A DNA stretch of 30,440 nt from Pelargonium nanum (GCA_036897485.1 JAYMTF010000771.1:1-30440); one strand, 5' to 3'. Counted from the first letter of the stretch, positions 11,610 through 20,659 are shown. A program made the numbers and translations. The notes: generated by a model from the sequence alone, not told the origin.

Positions 11610-12884
11610 CAATGTATGAGAGAGCGTCTCTGCCCCCTCTTTGTCTCTCTCCTCTGATGAATGACCTAACTGTGTTGCCTCAATGAGGGCTATTGATATT
11701 GCTATTGCATTTCTCCTACATTGTAGGAACTGATTTATGGATTACAACTATGCCACTTGTCTCAGTATAATTTGGTTACAATGACTAATAAATAATTACT
11801 ATCATTTTATTTTTATTTCTTTGCCTTGTTCTTGTCATCTAAACTAGCATGCATTGTTGCTGTGTATTTCAATATGAATATTCATACATTCATGTCATTT
11901 TCTTTAGTGCAGTGCAGGGCTTGAGATCTTGAGTTCTGTTCTTGGCAACCTGTTCCGACCACCCTATCTGAATCTGTTGATTTCTGCACCACCTTCCTGA
12001 TTGAAGACAATAGCGAGCTTTGCACATCACCAATGGTACGTCTCAGCGAACTGCCCAGCTAATTTACTCAAGTTAGCATCAAAATCTAACGTTCCGTAGA
12101 TTTTCCTTAATTCATCATTTTTATTTAATCTCTGCCATTTCTTCTTTAATTTGAGTTGCATATTTATTTTATCATTCCCTTGATTGCTCCAATCTAATAA
12201 TGCAGGCATTTCTTCTGGTTATTATCCATATCGAAGAATAAACTAACAGCTTCATATATATTTAGGATACTTTTTGGTTTTGATGACCTTTAATATGTAA
12301 CTAGAGCTTCAAATATTGTTCATGAGAAAACAATTGCAATATCCTAATGAAACCACCAAGATAGTCTTAATTCTGTTCTTTATTGTGTTTTGTTATATAC
12401 TGTATTTGGTAAAATTCCAGTTAGTCTAAGAGCTTTGTTGAGAAAGATTTGTTTTGATTATACCTTTGATTCATGCAAGAATATAACACCTTTAATCTAA
12501 TCAACAACATTAAGGTCGAAAAAGAGGCCAACGTTGATATGAGCCTCATTTTTTTCGCTCTCAAAATCGCTCTTTTCGCTTTCGAAATGCTCTCCAGTTA
12601 ATCCATAGAGGTAGGTCGACGTTTTCTAATGCTTCCATATATTTCACATATATGCGCCCACTTTTGGGGAGATGGCAGAGCTATTTATGGATCAAGGTAA
12701 CCATGACTATTTCTTTGAAGGAAAATAAAACTCCTGAAAATCAAAGGTGATGAATAAAGTTTAATGAAAAATATAATTCATCAGTAATTGTCACATAACT
12801 TGGTATAAAAAAAAATGTACAAAATTGAGGACAAAAAGCATATTTTATTAAAAAAAAAATCCAATTAAACATGCTTTGTACGCA

Positions 12885-12990
12885 AATTGAATAGTAACTA
12901 AACTCTGTTTTGGGTGAAAATAGTGTAAAGAATTGAACAGTAACCCAAGTCTATTTTGGGACAAAGTTCCAATAAAATTGACAGTAGAGT
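12885..12990. repeat. Diverged tandem repeat, period about 46 bp, about 2.3 copies
   Basis: Units begin with AATTGAATAGTAA (12885), AATTGAACAGTAA (12931) and AATTGACAGTAG (12976). The first two also share a later CT-TTTTGGG-AAA block. Substitutions are spread through the copies, so the duplication is old. It lies about 600 bp upstream of the EPF1-type gene. Confidence 0.6.
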
Positions 12991-13477
12991 GTGGAAGGAC
13001 TCAACATTTATGGTAAGTGTGTCCTCTGTTTCCTATTCCTCTATAGTACTACCTTTTTGAAGCTTGAAAGTGGTCCATCCATTGGGCTGAGCCTGAGGCT
13101 GGCTAGCTTATAGCTACCTCAAGAAAGCGTCATTGATGGCAGTCACAATATTACACTCTCACTACCAAATTTATTATTAGCATCCCATTCCTTCCTCCAA
13201 TGCTCTCCATTTAAACCCTTTAAGTTAGCTCTCAAAACTTTCATTTATGACCATCTCAGTCAGAATTCACGTAAAAGATCGAAGCTTTTCCAATTCAGTA
13301 AATTCTTCCTCCACCACCTTCACACGCACACACACCTTCTTCCATGGAACCACAGAACTGAAAAGGCTTGACTCCTGTGACTCTTTTGTTGACACACCAA
13401 TCTTTCATGTGACCTCCTCTATATCCATAACACACTCTTGCCTGTGATCTGCTTCAATACCTTCCCCATCTCTTCCC

Positions 13478-13484
13478 TATATAT
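13478..13484 (+). promoter_or_regulatory. TATA box of the EPF1-type gene
   Basis: CTATATATCTCC lies about 104 bp before the ATG at 13588. A C/T- and A-rich leader follows. This spacing predicts a transcription start near 13510 and a 5' UTR of roughly 75-80 nt. Confidence 0.6.
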
Positions 13485-13587
13485 CTCCACCCAACCCACC
13501 TCCTTTTTCCTCCACAATTTTCTTTCCATCCAAACATCAAGATATTCAACAAACCACCAAATCATCCGTAGCTAACTAATCGCCAAG

Positions 13588-14014
13588 ATGAGGTGCTCAG
13601 CAGCAGTTGTAGTCATGATGATCATCTTTCTTGTCCCGTCTCTAGTGTCGTCGAGGCACATTAGCCGACAACATTCACGTAAGATATTCCTTTTGGAACT
13701 GAATTCTCTTTTCTTGATGATATTACTTATGTTATGGATGTTGATGTTTTTGTTTAATTTTTGCAGACCATGGTCATGGCGGGCGGTCGACGACAAAGAC
13801 GAGGGATGGTCCGGCGGCGGTGGCGATGAGGAGGGGGGCGGATACAGTCCAAGTGGCGGGGTCGAGGCTACCGGATTGTCCGCACGCTTTGGGGTCATGC
13901 AAGCCGTGCCGATTGGTCATGGTCAGTTTTGTTTGTGCGTCCCTGGAAGAGGCAGAGACATGTCCTATGGCATACAAGTGCATGTGTAATAACAAGTCCT
14001 ACCCTGTTCCATGA
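13588..14014 (+). CDS. EPF1: EPF1-type epidermal patterning factor precursor, two exons
   Basis: Exons 13588-13678 and 13767-14014 join (donor GTAAGA, acceptor TTGCAG) to give 112 aa. Residues 1-22 are a hydrophobic signal peptide. A His/Arg-rich propeptide follows, then RRGADTVQVAGSRLPDC and the cysteine-rich mature domain ending NNKSYPVP. This pattern, above all FVCASLEEAETCPMAYKCMC, is that of EPF1 rather than EPF2 or stomagen. EPF1 is a secreted peptide that acts through ERECTA-family receptors and TMM to restrain stomatal lineage divisions and enforce spacing. The mature domain here has cysteines at 68, 75, 78, 87, 96, 102 and 104. The position usually held by another cysteine (HAC-G-SC) is Leu72, codon TTG at 13889-13891. 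The frame is otherwise intact and a TATA box is present, so it looks expressed. Family assignment is strong; activity of this variant is uncertain. Confidence 0.92.
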
Positions 14015-14860
14015 TATGTCATATGTCTCATATGTCCTTTCGCAACTGTTTTTGCCCCTCCCATTTTTCTTCTAATTATGCTAGATCGTAGATCGAAATA
14101 TGGCTTCTTGTGTATGTAATTAGAGCTAGAGTTTTTGTTTGGTTTGTATTCTATGAGTTTATGGTGATTAATGGAAATATATATTGTCTTTTCTCAAAGT
14201 ATGGGTAAATGGTGTGGGAGCCATCTCATAGAGTTGGGTCTACGGTCTACCGACAATGGGCGCCCAGTATATCTATTTAGTCACAATCATGTGTAACTGT
14301 ATGAATGACTATACATTGTATGATAAGAAGATCAATTTTTTAAAACCAGTTTGGGACAAAGTTAAAACTAAATTATTTAAAATAGTACAGTGTTATTCAA
14401 TTATATATGTCAAGATCTCTCTATTTATCTAAATTTGGCATTCATTTTCAAAGTTAGGCATAGGTCTTTATCGATTGTAATCTATGCCGACACTATGTAT
14501 ATTGTAGACATCCGATTACGTACTCGATAATAAGTGTTCCCAATAAAACGATTTATTCAAACTCATCTATTTTGATTAAAAATCGAAACCAAAGCAATAT
14601 CTTTTTTTCGTTTTATTTGTTTATTTCTTGTTATGTCGTTTTAATTGTAATTTTGTCGTGTTGTATTTTATGTGATTTTACATTTTCGCCATTAGGGACA
14701 TTTTAATAATTTTCCTTGTGATAATATTTTATTGTTATTTCTTTCTTTTTATTTAAACCCAATTTTTTATTATTTCTCATTCTTGCCATTCGGCCCAACA
14801 CCAACTCAAGCCCAAAACCGTTTTCTTTAAGTTCTCTTTTAATCAAACCAGACCGGTTCA
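14015..14860. other. 3' flank of the EPF1-type gene and AT-rich intergenic DNA
   Basis: The first 150-200 bases are probable 3' UTR. Beyond that the sequence is AT-rich with no gene or clear repeat. From about 14760 it grades into the promoter of the transcription unit that starts near 15095. Confidence 0.5.
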
Positions 14861-15062
14861 ATATGGATTGGTTCGGTCCAAATCCAACTTCATTCCCTTC
14901 TCTCTCCTCCTACTCACTGCAGCATACCACTAACAGCTCAGCTCTTTCCCTTCTTGTGCTTCATCAATTTTGCACCCACAAAAACAGAACTGCTCCATTC
15001 CTCTTCCATCATCACAACTGCCCAACAATTTCAAATTTCAAAATCCAACCCTCCATTCCCAC

Positions 15063-15070
15063 TATATAAA
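15063..15070 (+). promoter_or_regulatory. Strong TATA box of an unassigned transcription unit
   Basis: CTATATAAAC is a near-consensus plant TATA box, followed about 30 bp later by an A/G-rich leader. It has no coding gene directly behind it. It predicts transcription starting near 15095 on the plus strand. Confidence 0.55.
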
Positions 15071-15094
15071 CAGAGCTCAATTAATAGAAAAAAA

Positions 15095-15513
15095 AGGAGA
15101 GAAATAAGAAATTACAGAGAGGAAAAGAGCTCCAGAATCCAGCACCAATATCACACCACACCACCTCCAATCTCAACCCAAGAACAAACACCCAAACAAA
15201 CCCCTTCCGGCGGCGGTGCCGCCTCCCACTGCCGGAATTCGCAGACCAAAACCGCGCCGGTCTTCCCTTTCCCTCGCCGCCGTCGCACACGCCTGAGAAC
15301 GCCGGCACCCCATTAACCGTCCGTACGCCTCCAGCCCCCCATCGCTGCCTTCGTCGCTGAGATCCGCCCGCGTGCACGGCTGAGCATGGCCAGCTTCTTC
15401 CGCACCACACGCCGCCACCTTCACTGCCGGGAAGTAGCCGCCTCCGCCAAATCGCCGGAGTGCTGACCACCGCCGCTCCTTGCTGCCCTCTCTATCTCTC
15501 TGTCACAAACAGG
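15095..15513 (+). ncRNA. Probable non-coding GC-rich first exon ending at a splice donor
   Basis: Base composition jumps to high GC, with CGCC/GCCG clusters, between about 15200 and 15470, then returns to AT-rich DNA. The block ends CACAAACAG followed by GTCAGA, a good donor. Open frames inside (for example 14954-15316 plus and 15081-15470 minus) are Pro/Arg- or Gly-rich and look like composition artefacts. The simplest reading is a 5' UTR exon. Its downstream partner may be the F-box gene, through an acceptor such as GCAAGCTAG just before 16157, or the unit may be a long non-coding RNA. Confidence 0.35.
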
Positions 15514-16167
15514 TCAGATTTTTTCTTTTTTTTTAATATCATTTATTTGAATGCTTGTGGTGCGGTTGTTCGGTTAAGTAGCTTGGGCTGCTAAAAAAAA
15601 GTAGCTTGGGCTTCGTTTGGGCTAGGCTGTCATGATTTGAGTTGTGGGCTTTAATTTTGCATGTGATGTCATTTTTTTTTAAAATCATGTTATTTTATGT
15701 GTACCTCTCATGTTAGTTCTGGTAGGCGTGTTAGTTTAACATCATAAAAATACTAACCATGTGAGTTAAGTAGATGTATTATTAGTTATTAAATTATGAA
15801 TATTTGTGTGGTAGAGTCAAGGTGAATTAAAAAAAAAATTCTTGCCCTTCGTCTTTGAGCTGGCTCCGCTAGGACCGCTGCTATTTGCATTTTGCATCAG
15901 AAGCATCTTGATCTGTATAGCTAGTATTGCTAATTAGTTATGGTTACATATTGTTCACTTAACGAGCACGTCTAAGACAATTAATTAACCAATAAAGTAC
16001 TAATTATCAAACTAAATTCATTGTATGACGTAGTTACAATTTTGACTTTGCTAGAGTTGACTTGGTTCTCACGACCTATCCTTGGTCCCCAATCTTTCTC
16101 AACTGTATAATAAATCAAATGAAGATCTCATATTTTTGTGCAAGCTAGATCTCCGAATTTCGCGGCC
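15514..16167. other. AT-rich stretch, possible intron, no gene seen
   Basis: It lies between the putative non-coding exon and the first F-box gene. It holds the short poly-A direct-repeat insertion at 15576-15612 and otherwise nothing recognisable. Confidence 0.4.
15576..15612. mobile_element. Ultra-short poly-A insertion flanked by 14-bp direct repeats
   Basis: AAGTAGCTTGGGCT occurs at 15576-15589 and again at 15599-15612. Between them is GCT plus a run of A that merges with the right-hand repeat. The structure matches that at 722-767. Retroposition fits well, but replication slippage producing a simple duplication cannot be excluded because the insert is only about 9 bp. Confidence 0.45.
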
Positions 16168-17289
16168 ATGGCGGACTCACATTCAGACTTAGATTGGGCA
16201 TCGCTTCCCAGCAACGTCCTGGACACAATCCTGGACAGGCTGGTGGCTCTCTCCGACTATGTGCACTTCAGTGAGGTCTGCAAGCCCTGGTCCGCGGTGG
16301 CGCTGCACCAGAAGAGGAAGTGGATCGTTTCTTCATCCAAAAAAGGCCTCCCTCGCCTCCTCCAACCCTCCCCGGTCTTCGACGCCTCCGGCCGAATCTT
16401 TTATCCTTACCGGAGGAGGTACTGCGGCTCTTCGCACGGATGGGTCGCCACCGTCGACGAAAATTTGGTAATAACACTCTCAAAACCATACTCCTCTACT
16501 CGACACATCACCTTGCCTTCTGTTGGTGAACGAGAAGTTTTTGGGATACCATTTTGGTACGATTACATGATCAAGAAGGTGGTTTTGTCCGATGATCCGG
16601 ATTTGTTCCCGGATCAGTACGAGGTTGTTGTCATTTTTGGTCTATTCAGGTCGCTGGCAGTGATCAAATCAGGCCAAGAAACGTGGACTTATCGCACCAA
16701 CAGCTACTCTAACAACTACCCATTTCTGTTTTCCGATGTAATTTACTACAGAGGCAAGCTCTACGCATCGGAGACCAAATTGTCGTGCGGCCTGCTGTGC
16801 TTTGACCCTGTTTCGAGCTCGGAGCAGCTTCGATCGCACGAGGTTGTGAAGAAATGTTCGGTCGACGAATTAGACATGCGTCACGTGACCTATCTGGTGG
16901 AGTCCACCGGAGGAGATTTGATGCTGGTTGAGAGGTTTCTGGCAACAGAAGAGGAAGAAAATGAAGGGTACGCGATGAGGCCAATGACGGTGCATTTTAA
17001 GGTTTCGAAGCTGAGTGGTGAAGAGTGGATGGAGGTGGAGAGCATCGGGGACGATGTAATGTTCTTGGGGGACAGTGAATCTATGTGTGTGTCGGCTGTG
17101 GATTATGGAGGGGGGGGGTGCAAGAGGAACTGCATATACTACAGTGATGATCAGACGGACGTGCCGTTGTACACGCCTCGCCGAGATATGGGCGTTTATT
17201 GCTTGGAGGATGGGAGCTTTGACGAATTGGATCCTAATCAACATGATATGCCACTATCTGTTTGGGTTCTGCGCAAGATGCAGAGATAA
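16168..17289 (+). CDS. F-box/DUF295 protein, copy 1 (intronless)
   Basis: 373 aa from ATG 16168. The start was chosen because GCCATGGCG is a good plant context and because it aligns with the start of the paralogue at 18170; the frame also extends upstream without an ATG. The F-box lies at about residues 9-50 (DWASLPSNVLDTILDRL, then FSEVCKPWSAVA) and would bind an ASK/SKP1 adaptor in an SCF ubiquitin ligase. The C-terminal DUF295 region has WMEVESIGDDVMFLGD, NCIYYSDDQTD and RRDMGVYCLEDGS. This is the SKIP23-like/DUF295 class, whose substrates are mostly unknown. A run of nine G at 17110-17118 encodes extra glycines just before CKRNCIYY and is absent from the paralogue; the frame is intact through it. 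Confidence 0.92.
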   Translation: MADSHSDLDWASLPSNVLDTILDRLVALSDYVHFSEVCKPWSAVALHQKRKWIVSSSKKGLPRLLQPSPVFDASGRIFYPYRRRYCGSSHGWVATVDENLVITLSKPYSSTRHITLPSVGEREVFGIPFWYDYMIKKVVLSDDPDLFPDQYEVVVIFGLFRSLAVIKSGQETWTYRTNSYSNNYPFLFSDVIYYRGKLYASETKLSCGLLCFDPVSSSEQLRSHEVVKKCSVDELDMRHVTYLVESTGGDLMLVERFLATEEEENEGYAMRPMTVHFKVSKLSGEEWMEVESIGDDVMFLGDSESMCVSAVDYGGGGCKRNCIYYSDDQTDVPLYTPRRDMGVYCLEDGSFDELDPNQHDMPLSVWVLRKMQR

Positions 17290-17600
17290 TTAATTATTAT
17301 CCTCTCGGTCTTGGCTTATTTGTTATGCTTTACTTTAAGATTTTTTATCAATTTAGTTTAGAATAGCAAATTGTTAAAATGTGAATGTTGTACTTTATTT
17401 GTTAATGGAATTACTTTATTAATATTGACTAAATACACATTGCTATAAGCGTTTAAAACTGTTGCAATTAACTACATAATCTTTGTATAAGTATAGTGTT
17501 TATGAAGATGTTATGTTTTAGGAATTTGGGGTGTTTGTCGTTACCCTATTGGCTAGTGGTTGTTGGTGTTTGCTAGGTTCTTAGGTAATTCTATTGTTAA
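17290..17600. other. 3' flank of F-box copy 1, no gene seen
   Basis: AT-rich sequence with probable 3' UTR and polyadenylation-type A/T runs. No feature is supported before the LINE fragment. Confidence 0.5.
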
Positions 17601-17604
17601 TGTG

Positions 17605-17960
17605 ACCATAGCTTAGCGCACTTCGTGCTAGTCTGAAAACAACTTTGTTTGAAGAATGGAGAAATCTTGAGGTGGCTGTTGATACGAGGGTGGTAACGGA
17701 TGCTATTAACAACAATGGTGGGTTGGGGTGGTCTGTGCATGAGTTGCTTCAAGATGTTAGAGAATTATTGGATCATGATATGCTAGAGCTAATCTTAGAC
17801 AATTCCTTGATAAAAGTTTTGATGTTTTTCGGTCATGTCTGATGGGTGTAAAAGCTTTAGTATTGGATAACTTTAGAGGAGTTGCTATGTCTCATTCTGT
17901 TGGTGTTTAGTTTTCTTGCTTTCTTATGGTTACCAAATAAAAAATAAACAAAACGTCACA
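17605..17960 (+). mobile_element. Degraded 5'-truncated LINE fragment (RNase H region and tail)
   Basis: A short open stretch reads EEWRNLEVAVDTRVVTDAIN and then GWSVHELLQDVRELLDHDML. This resembles the second half of the C-terminal RNase H domain of plant LINE ORF2 proteins, including the Asp of VDTR. The frame breaks soon after. The segment ends in GGTTACCAAATAAAAAATAA, like the TTACC-poly-A end of the young LINE in this window. No target-site duplication could be found, which fits an older insertion. It lies on the plus strand between the two intact F-box genes. Confidence 0.55.
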
Positions 17961-18027
17961 ATTTTCTTTAAAAGAAAAAGGCAATTTCCGAAAAGTATTT
18001 ATAAATTTTTCAAAAAAAAAAATGGTT

Positions 18028-18058
18028 GCAATAACCTAAAGCTCGTTTAGGTTATTGC
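18028..18058. repeat. Perfect 13-bp hairpin upstream of F-box copy 2
   Basis: GCAATAACCTAAA at 18028-18040 is separated by GCTCG from its exact reverse complement at 18046-18058. A further half-copy, ATATAACCTAA, follows at about 18060-18073. The hairpin ends about 110 bp before the ATG at 18170, inside the promoter or 5' leader. Confidence 0.8.
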
Positions 18059-18169
18059 TAATATATAACCTAAAAAGATATACCCTTAAAATAAAAATAA
18101 AAAACCGACGGCACCTCGATCGGGAAATAGCAATAAGCAAAGTAGGTCAGGCAAAGGAGAGAAGGTGTA

Positions 18170-19306
18170 ATGGCGGCTGCAGAATCAAACTGGGCAAGCC
18201 TTCCCGCAAATTTGGTGGATTCAATCTTGGTCAAGTTGGTGTCTCTCCCTGATTATGTCCGATTCAGCGCCGTCTGCAAGTCATGGTTCTCGATCGCTCT
18301 CAGACAGAAGAAGCAGAGGATGGTCTCTGCATCCAAAAAGGGCTTTCCACAGCTCCTCGTCACCGACCCTCCAGAGAACACGCTTCCCTACCGCCGACTA
18401 TGCTGTGGATCTTCCCACGGATGGGTCGCTACCATCGATCGGAATTTGGTAATAACTCTCTCTAAACCTCTCAATCCTGGTCATTCCACCATCTCTCTGC
18501 CTCCCCTCGGGAAGCAAGAAGTTTTCGGGTTCCCATTCTGGTTTGATTATATGATCAGGAAAGTGATTTTGTCGGATGACCCGGATTTGTTTCCAGATCA
18601 GTACGAGGTGGTTGCAATTTTTGGTATGTGTAGGTCACTAGCTTTCTTGCGCTCGGGTGATAAAGATTGGGTTTTTCGCACCAACACCGATGTTAGTGAC
18701 AGCACATTTTTATTTTCTGATGTAAATTATTATAATGGGAAGCTCCATGCCTCGGAGATGGCGTTGTCTCGTGGCCTGTTGTGTTTTGAGGTTACTAGAG
18801 ACAATGGTGATGGAAAGAAGCAGCTTGTTTCGAATGAAGTTGTGAAGCGAAGTTGCTCTGATGAAGGCGAGAATAAGAGAAAGAAATCTGACCTTCACAA
18901 GACTTATTTGGTGGAATCGTCATCGGGGAGAGATTTGTTATTGGTTCAGAGGTTTCTTAAAACTGAAGAAAGTGACAAAGTGGAGGCAAGGCCAATGACT
19001 GTTGATTTCAAGGTTTCAAAGCTGAGCACTGAAGAGGAGAGTTCCAAGTGGGTGGAGGTGGGAAGCATTGGTGATGATGTTTTGTTCTTGGGAGACAATC
19101 ATTCTATGGCAATATCAAGTTTGGACTATCCGGATTGCGAGAGAAATTGCATATACTACACAGATGATCAAACTGATGTGCTTTTGTACACGCCTCGACG
19201 GGACATGGGTGTCTTTTACTTGGATGATGGCAGCATTGAGAAGTTGGATCCTGATCAAGATAACATGCCGCCCCCAGTTTGGATTTTGCGCAACTTGGGA
19301 AAGTGA
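18170..19306 (+). CDS. F-box/DUF295 protein, copy 2 (intronless)
   Basis: 378 aa, ATG at 18170 (MAAAESNWASLPANLVDSIL). The F-box is at about residues 6-48 and includes YVRFSAVCKSWFSIALRQ. Central blocks shared with copy 1 include CCGSSHGWVATI, FPFWFDYMIRKVILSDDPDL and FPDQYEVV. The C-terminal DUF295 region carries WVEVGSIGDDVLFLGDN, CERNCIYYTDDQTD and RRDMGVFYLDDGS. It is plainly a tandem duplicate of copy 1: same strand, intronless, collinear along the whole length, with diverged Lys/Glu-rich linkers. Probable role: substrate receptor of an SCF E3 ligase, substrate unknown. The intact frame suggests function is retained. Confidence 0.93.
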   Translation: MAAAESNWASLPANLVDSILVKLVSLPDYVRFSAVCKSWFSIALRQKKQRMVSASKKGFPQLLVTDPPENTLPYRRLCCGSSHGWVATIDRNLVITLSKPLNPGHSTISLPPLGKQEVFGFPFWFDYMIRKVILSDDPDLFPDQYEVVAIFGMCRSLAFLRSGDKDWVFRTNTDVSDSTFLFSDVNYYNGKLHASEMALSRGLLCFEVTRDNGDGKKQLVSNEVVKRSCSDEGENKRKKSDLHKTYLVESSSGRDLLLVQRFLKTEESDKVEARPMTVDFKVSKLSTEEESSKWVEVGSIGDDVLFLGDNHSMAISSLDYPDCERNCIYYTDDQTDVLLYTPRRDMGVFYLDDGSIEKLDPDQDNMPPPVWILRNLGK

Positions 19307-19659
19307 TGAATCTTGTTGAACTTAGTAAGTTTTGTTTAGCTACTTCTTGTTAGTACTAGTTTCTACTCGTGTTAGATTGTTAAAGTTTTTGACTTTTTAT
19401 CTGAATTGCTCTATTAGGTGTTTTTGTTTTTATTAGTTTGGAAAAATAGAAACTGTAATTCATAGTAAAAAAATGTTCCTTTGGTGATATGAGAAGCATA
19501 GTCTTGTCTGGATCTTTTACTCTCTTTTGAATCTCCCCTAAAGCTTTTGAACCACATGTTGAAGACCAAAATTAGATGTACAGGTAGGTGAAGCATTCAT
19601 GAAAGAAAACATATTATTCTTTAAGAATCAACAGAATAGATGTCCAGAGAAGATTCAAT
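19307..19659. other. 3' flank of F-box copy 2, no gene seen
   Basis: AT-rich flank with probable 3' UTR. A 60-codon minus-strand frame at 19414-19596 lacks recognisable features and is not called. Confidence 0.5.
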
Positions 19660-20365
19660 ATGTCAAACATGACTTCTCTTTCTTTGCTTTCCTTCCCTGG
19701 ATGTATATCTATCCCATGGCCTCTCCTCTGTGATTACCTCCAGTTCAGTGATGTCTGCAAACTATGGCTTTCCCTGCTTCTAATTCCCATCTCCACTAGA
19801 GCCCGCACCAACACAGATAAGAATAGTCAATTATGTCCGTGGGATGTTGCGATTCTCCTCCTGGATTGTTGGCTATAACATATGAGAATTTGACTTTAAC
19901 ACTCAAATTGCTGACCCAGTTGTTGAATATACCGTTGGAGGCATTTTTCAATTCAGTGGATAAAGCTTCTGGCTTTATCACATGAACACACTCCAGTAGG
20001 CAAGAAATTTCTTAATAATTTATTAATTTATTACCAGGAAAACCTCCATTCTATGAAGCACCAGTGTGGGCAATTGTCTTTTGAATTTTGTGGAGGAGAT
20101 GATGATCTTGATGAACCAAAGCTGCTTCGGGCAATTGTGGTTGTGAGAAGAACTTTGCTTCAATGTTCTGTAGCATATTTTTGTTGAGTCCTCTCAGGGA
20201 GATTTGTTGCTGGCTAGAAATTAGAAGGTTACTTGCAAGAGTAGAAGGGAGAAGTGTGAGTAAGAGGATGACTAAATTTTTAGGTTTTAAAGCTGTAAAA
20301 TATTTCAAAAGAGAAGAGATGGCAGACAGTGGCAATAGAAGGCATTAGTGACGATGCCCTTTTCA
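19660..20365 (+). pseudogene. Broken third F-box/DUF295 copy
   Basis: Fragments collinear with the two upstream genes occur in changing frames. YLQFSDVCKLWLSLLL (near 19736) corresponds to the second half of the F-box. ENLTLTLK (near 19885) corresponds to the ENLVITLSK block. VESSQGDLLLAR (near 20185) matches VESSSGRDLLLVQR. FKAVKYFKREE is followed, after a frame change, by GISDDALF (near 20345), matching GSIGDDVLF. In-frame stops and shifts separate these pieces and the region after GDDVLF is missing. It is an old non-functional duplicate on the same strand, so the cluster once held at least three copies. Confidence 0.75.
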
Positions 20366-20644
20366 GTTTTCATTGATGATAACCATTATTTATTTATTTT
20401 GTTTGTTACCAAAAACAAATCTAGTCAAACATTGTAGCACCAAAGTGTAATTTGTAACATAAATGAAAATGAGATGAAAGTAAGAATTTTGATTCATCTA
20501 TAGTAAATTGAATTATTTTTTTCCATTAGCAATGAGAATAAAAATAAAATGGGGAGATTTTAATCCAATGATTATTCTGTTTTTCTTTTACAAAATCAAT
20601 TATGCATAAATTATCTAATAAATTAGTTATCAAATATAGGGTAA
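20366..20644. other. AT-rich intergenic DNA up to the LINE insertion
   Basis: Nothing recognisable apart from the left target-site duplication that follows. Confidence 0.5.
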
Positions 20645-20659
20645 GAAAACACTAATTTT
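20645..20659. repeat. Left target-site duplication of the LINE
   Basis: GAAAACACTAATTTT here is identical over 15 bp to 24089-24103. It merges with the poly-T run (poly-A tail of the minus-strand LINE) at 20656-20667. Confidence 0.85.

Larger units (their letters stand above)
11400..13470. other. Divergent intergenic region between the At4g04980-like gene and the EPF1-type gene
   Basis: About 2 kb serves as promoter space for both divergent genes. It contains the 15-bp-arm inverted repeat at 11528-11609 and the diverged 46-bp tandem repeat at 12885-12990, listed separately. A 60-codon minus-strand frame at 12027-12209 has no recognisable domain. No other gene was seen. Confidence 0.5.

Noticed and set aside
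12027-12209. 60-codon minus-strand frame with Lys-rich sequence
   Set aside because: No domain, no splice context and no homologous neighbour; likely chance or a fragment too decayed to name.
13572-13995. Minus-strand open frames over the EPF1-type gene
   Set aside because: Shadows of the EPF1-type exons; the plus-strand model has signal peptide, splice sites and family motifs.
12956-14363. 14-mer TTTGGGACAAAGTT on both sides of the EPF1-type gene
   Set aside because: The flanks of the two copies do not extend the match, so duplication or insertion boundaries are not supported.
15081-15470. 129-codon Gly/Arg-rich minus-strand frame
   Set aside because: It coincides with the GC-rich block, where stops are rare on both strands. 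No domain, and the plus strand has the TATA box and donor.
14200-15515. Solo LTR spanning the TATA box and GC-rich block
   Set aside because: No TG...CA ends with matching target duplication and no primer-binding site after 15515.
20396-20425. Possible third LINE tail (GTTACCAAAAACAAA)
   Set aside because: No LINE-like sequence precedes it, only the F-box pseudogene; the word alone is too short.
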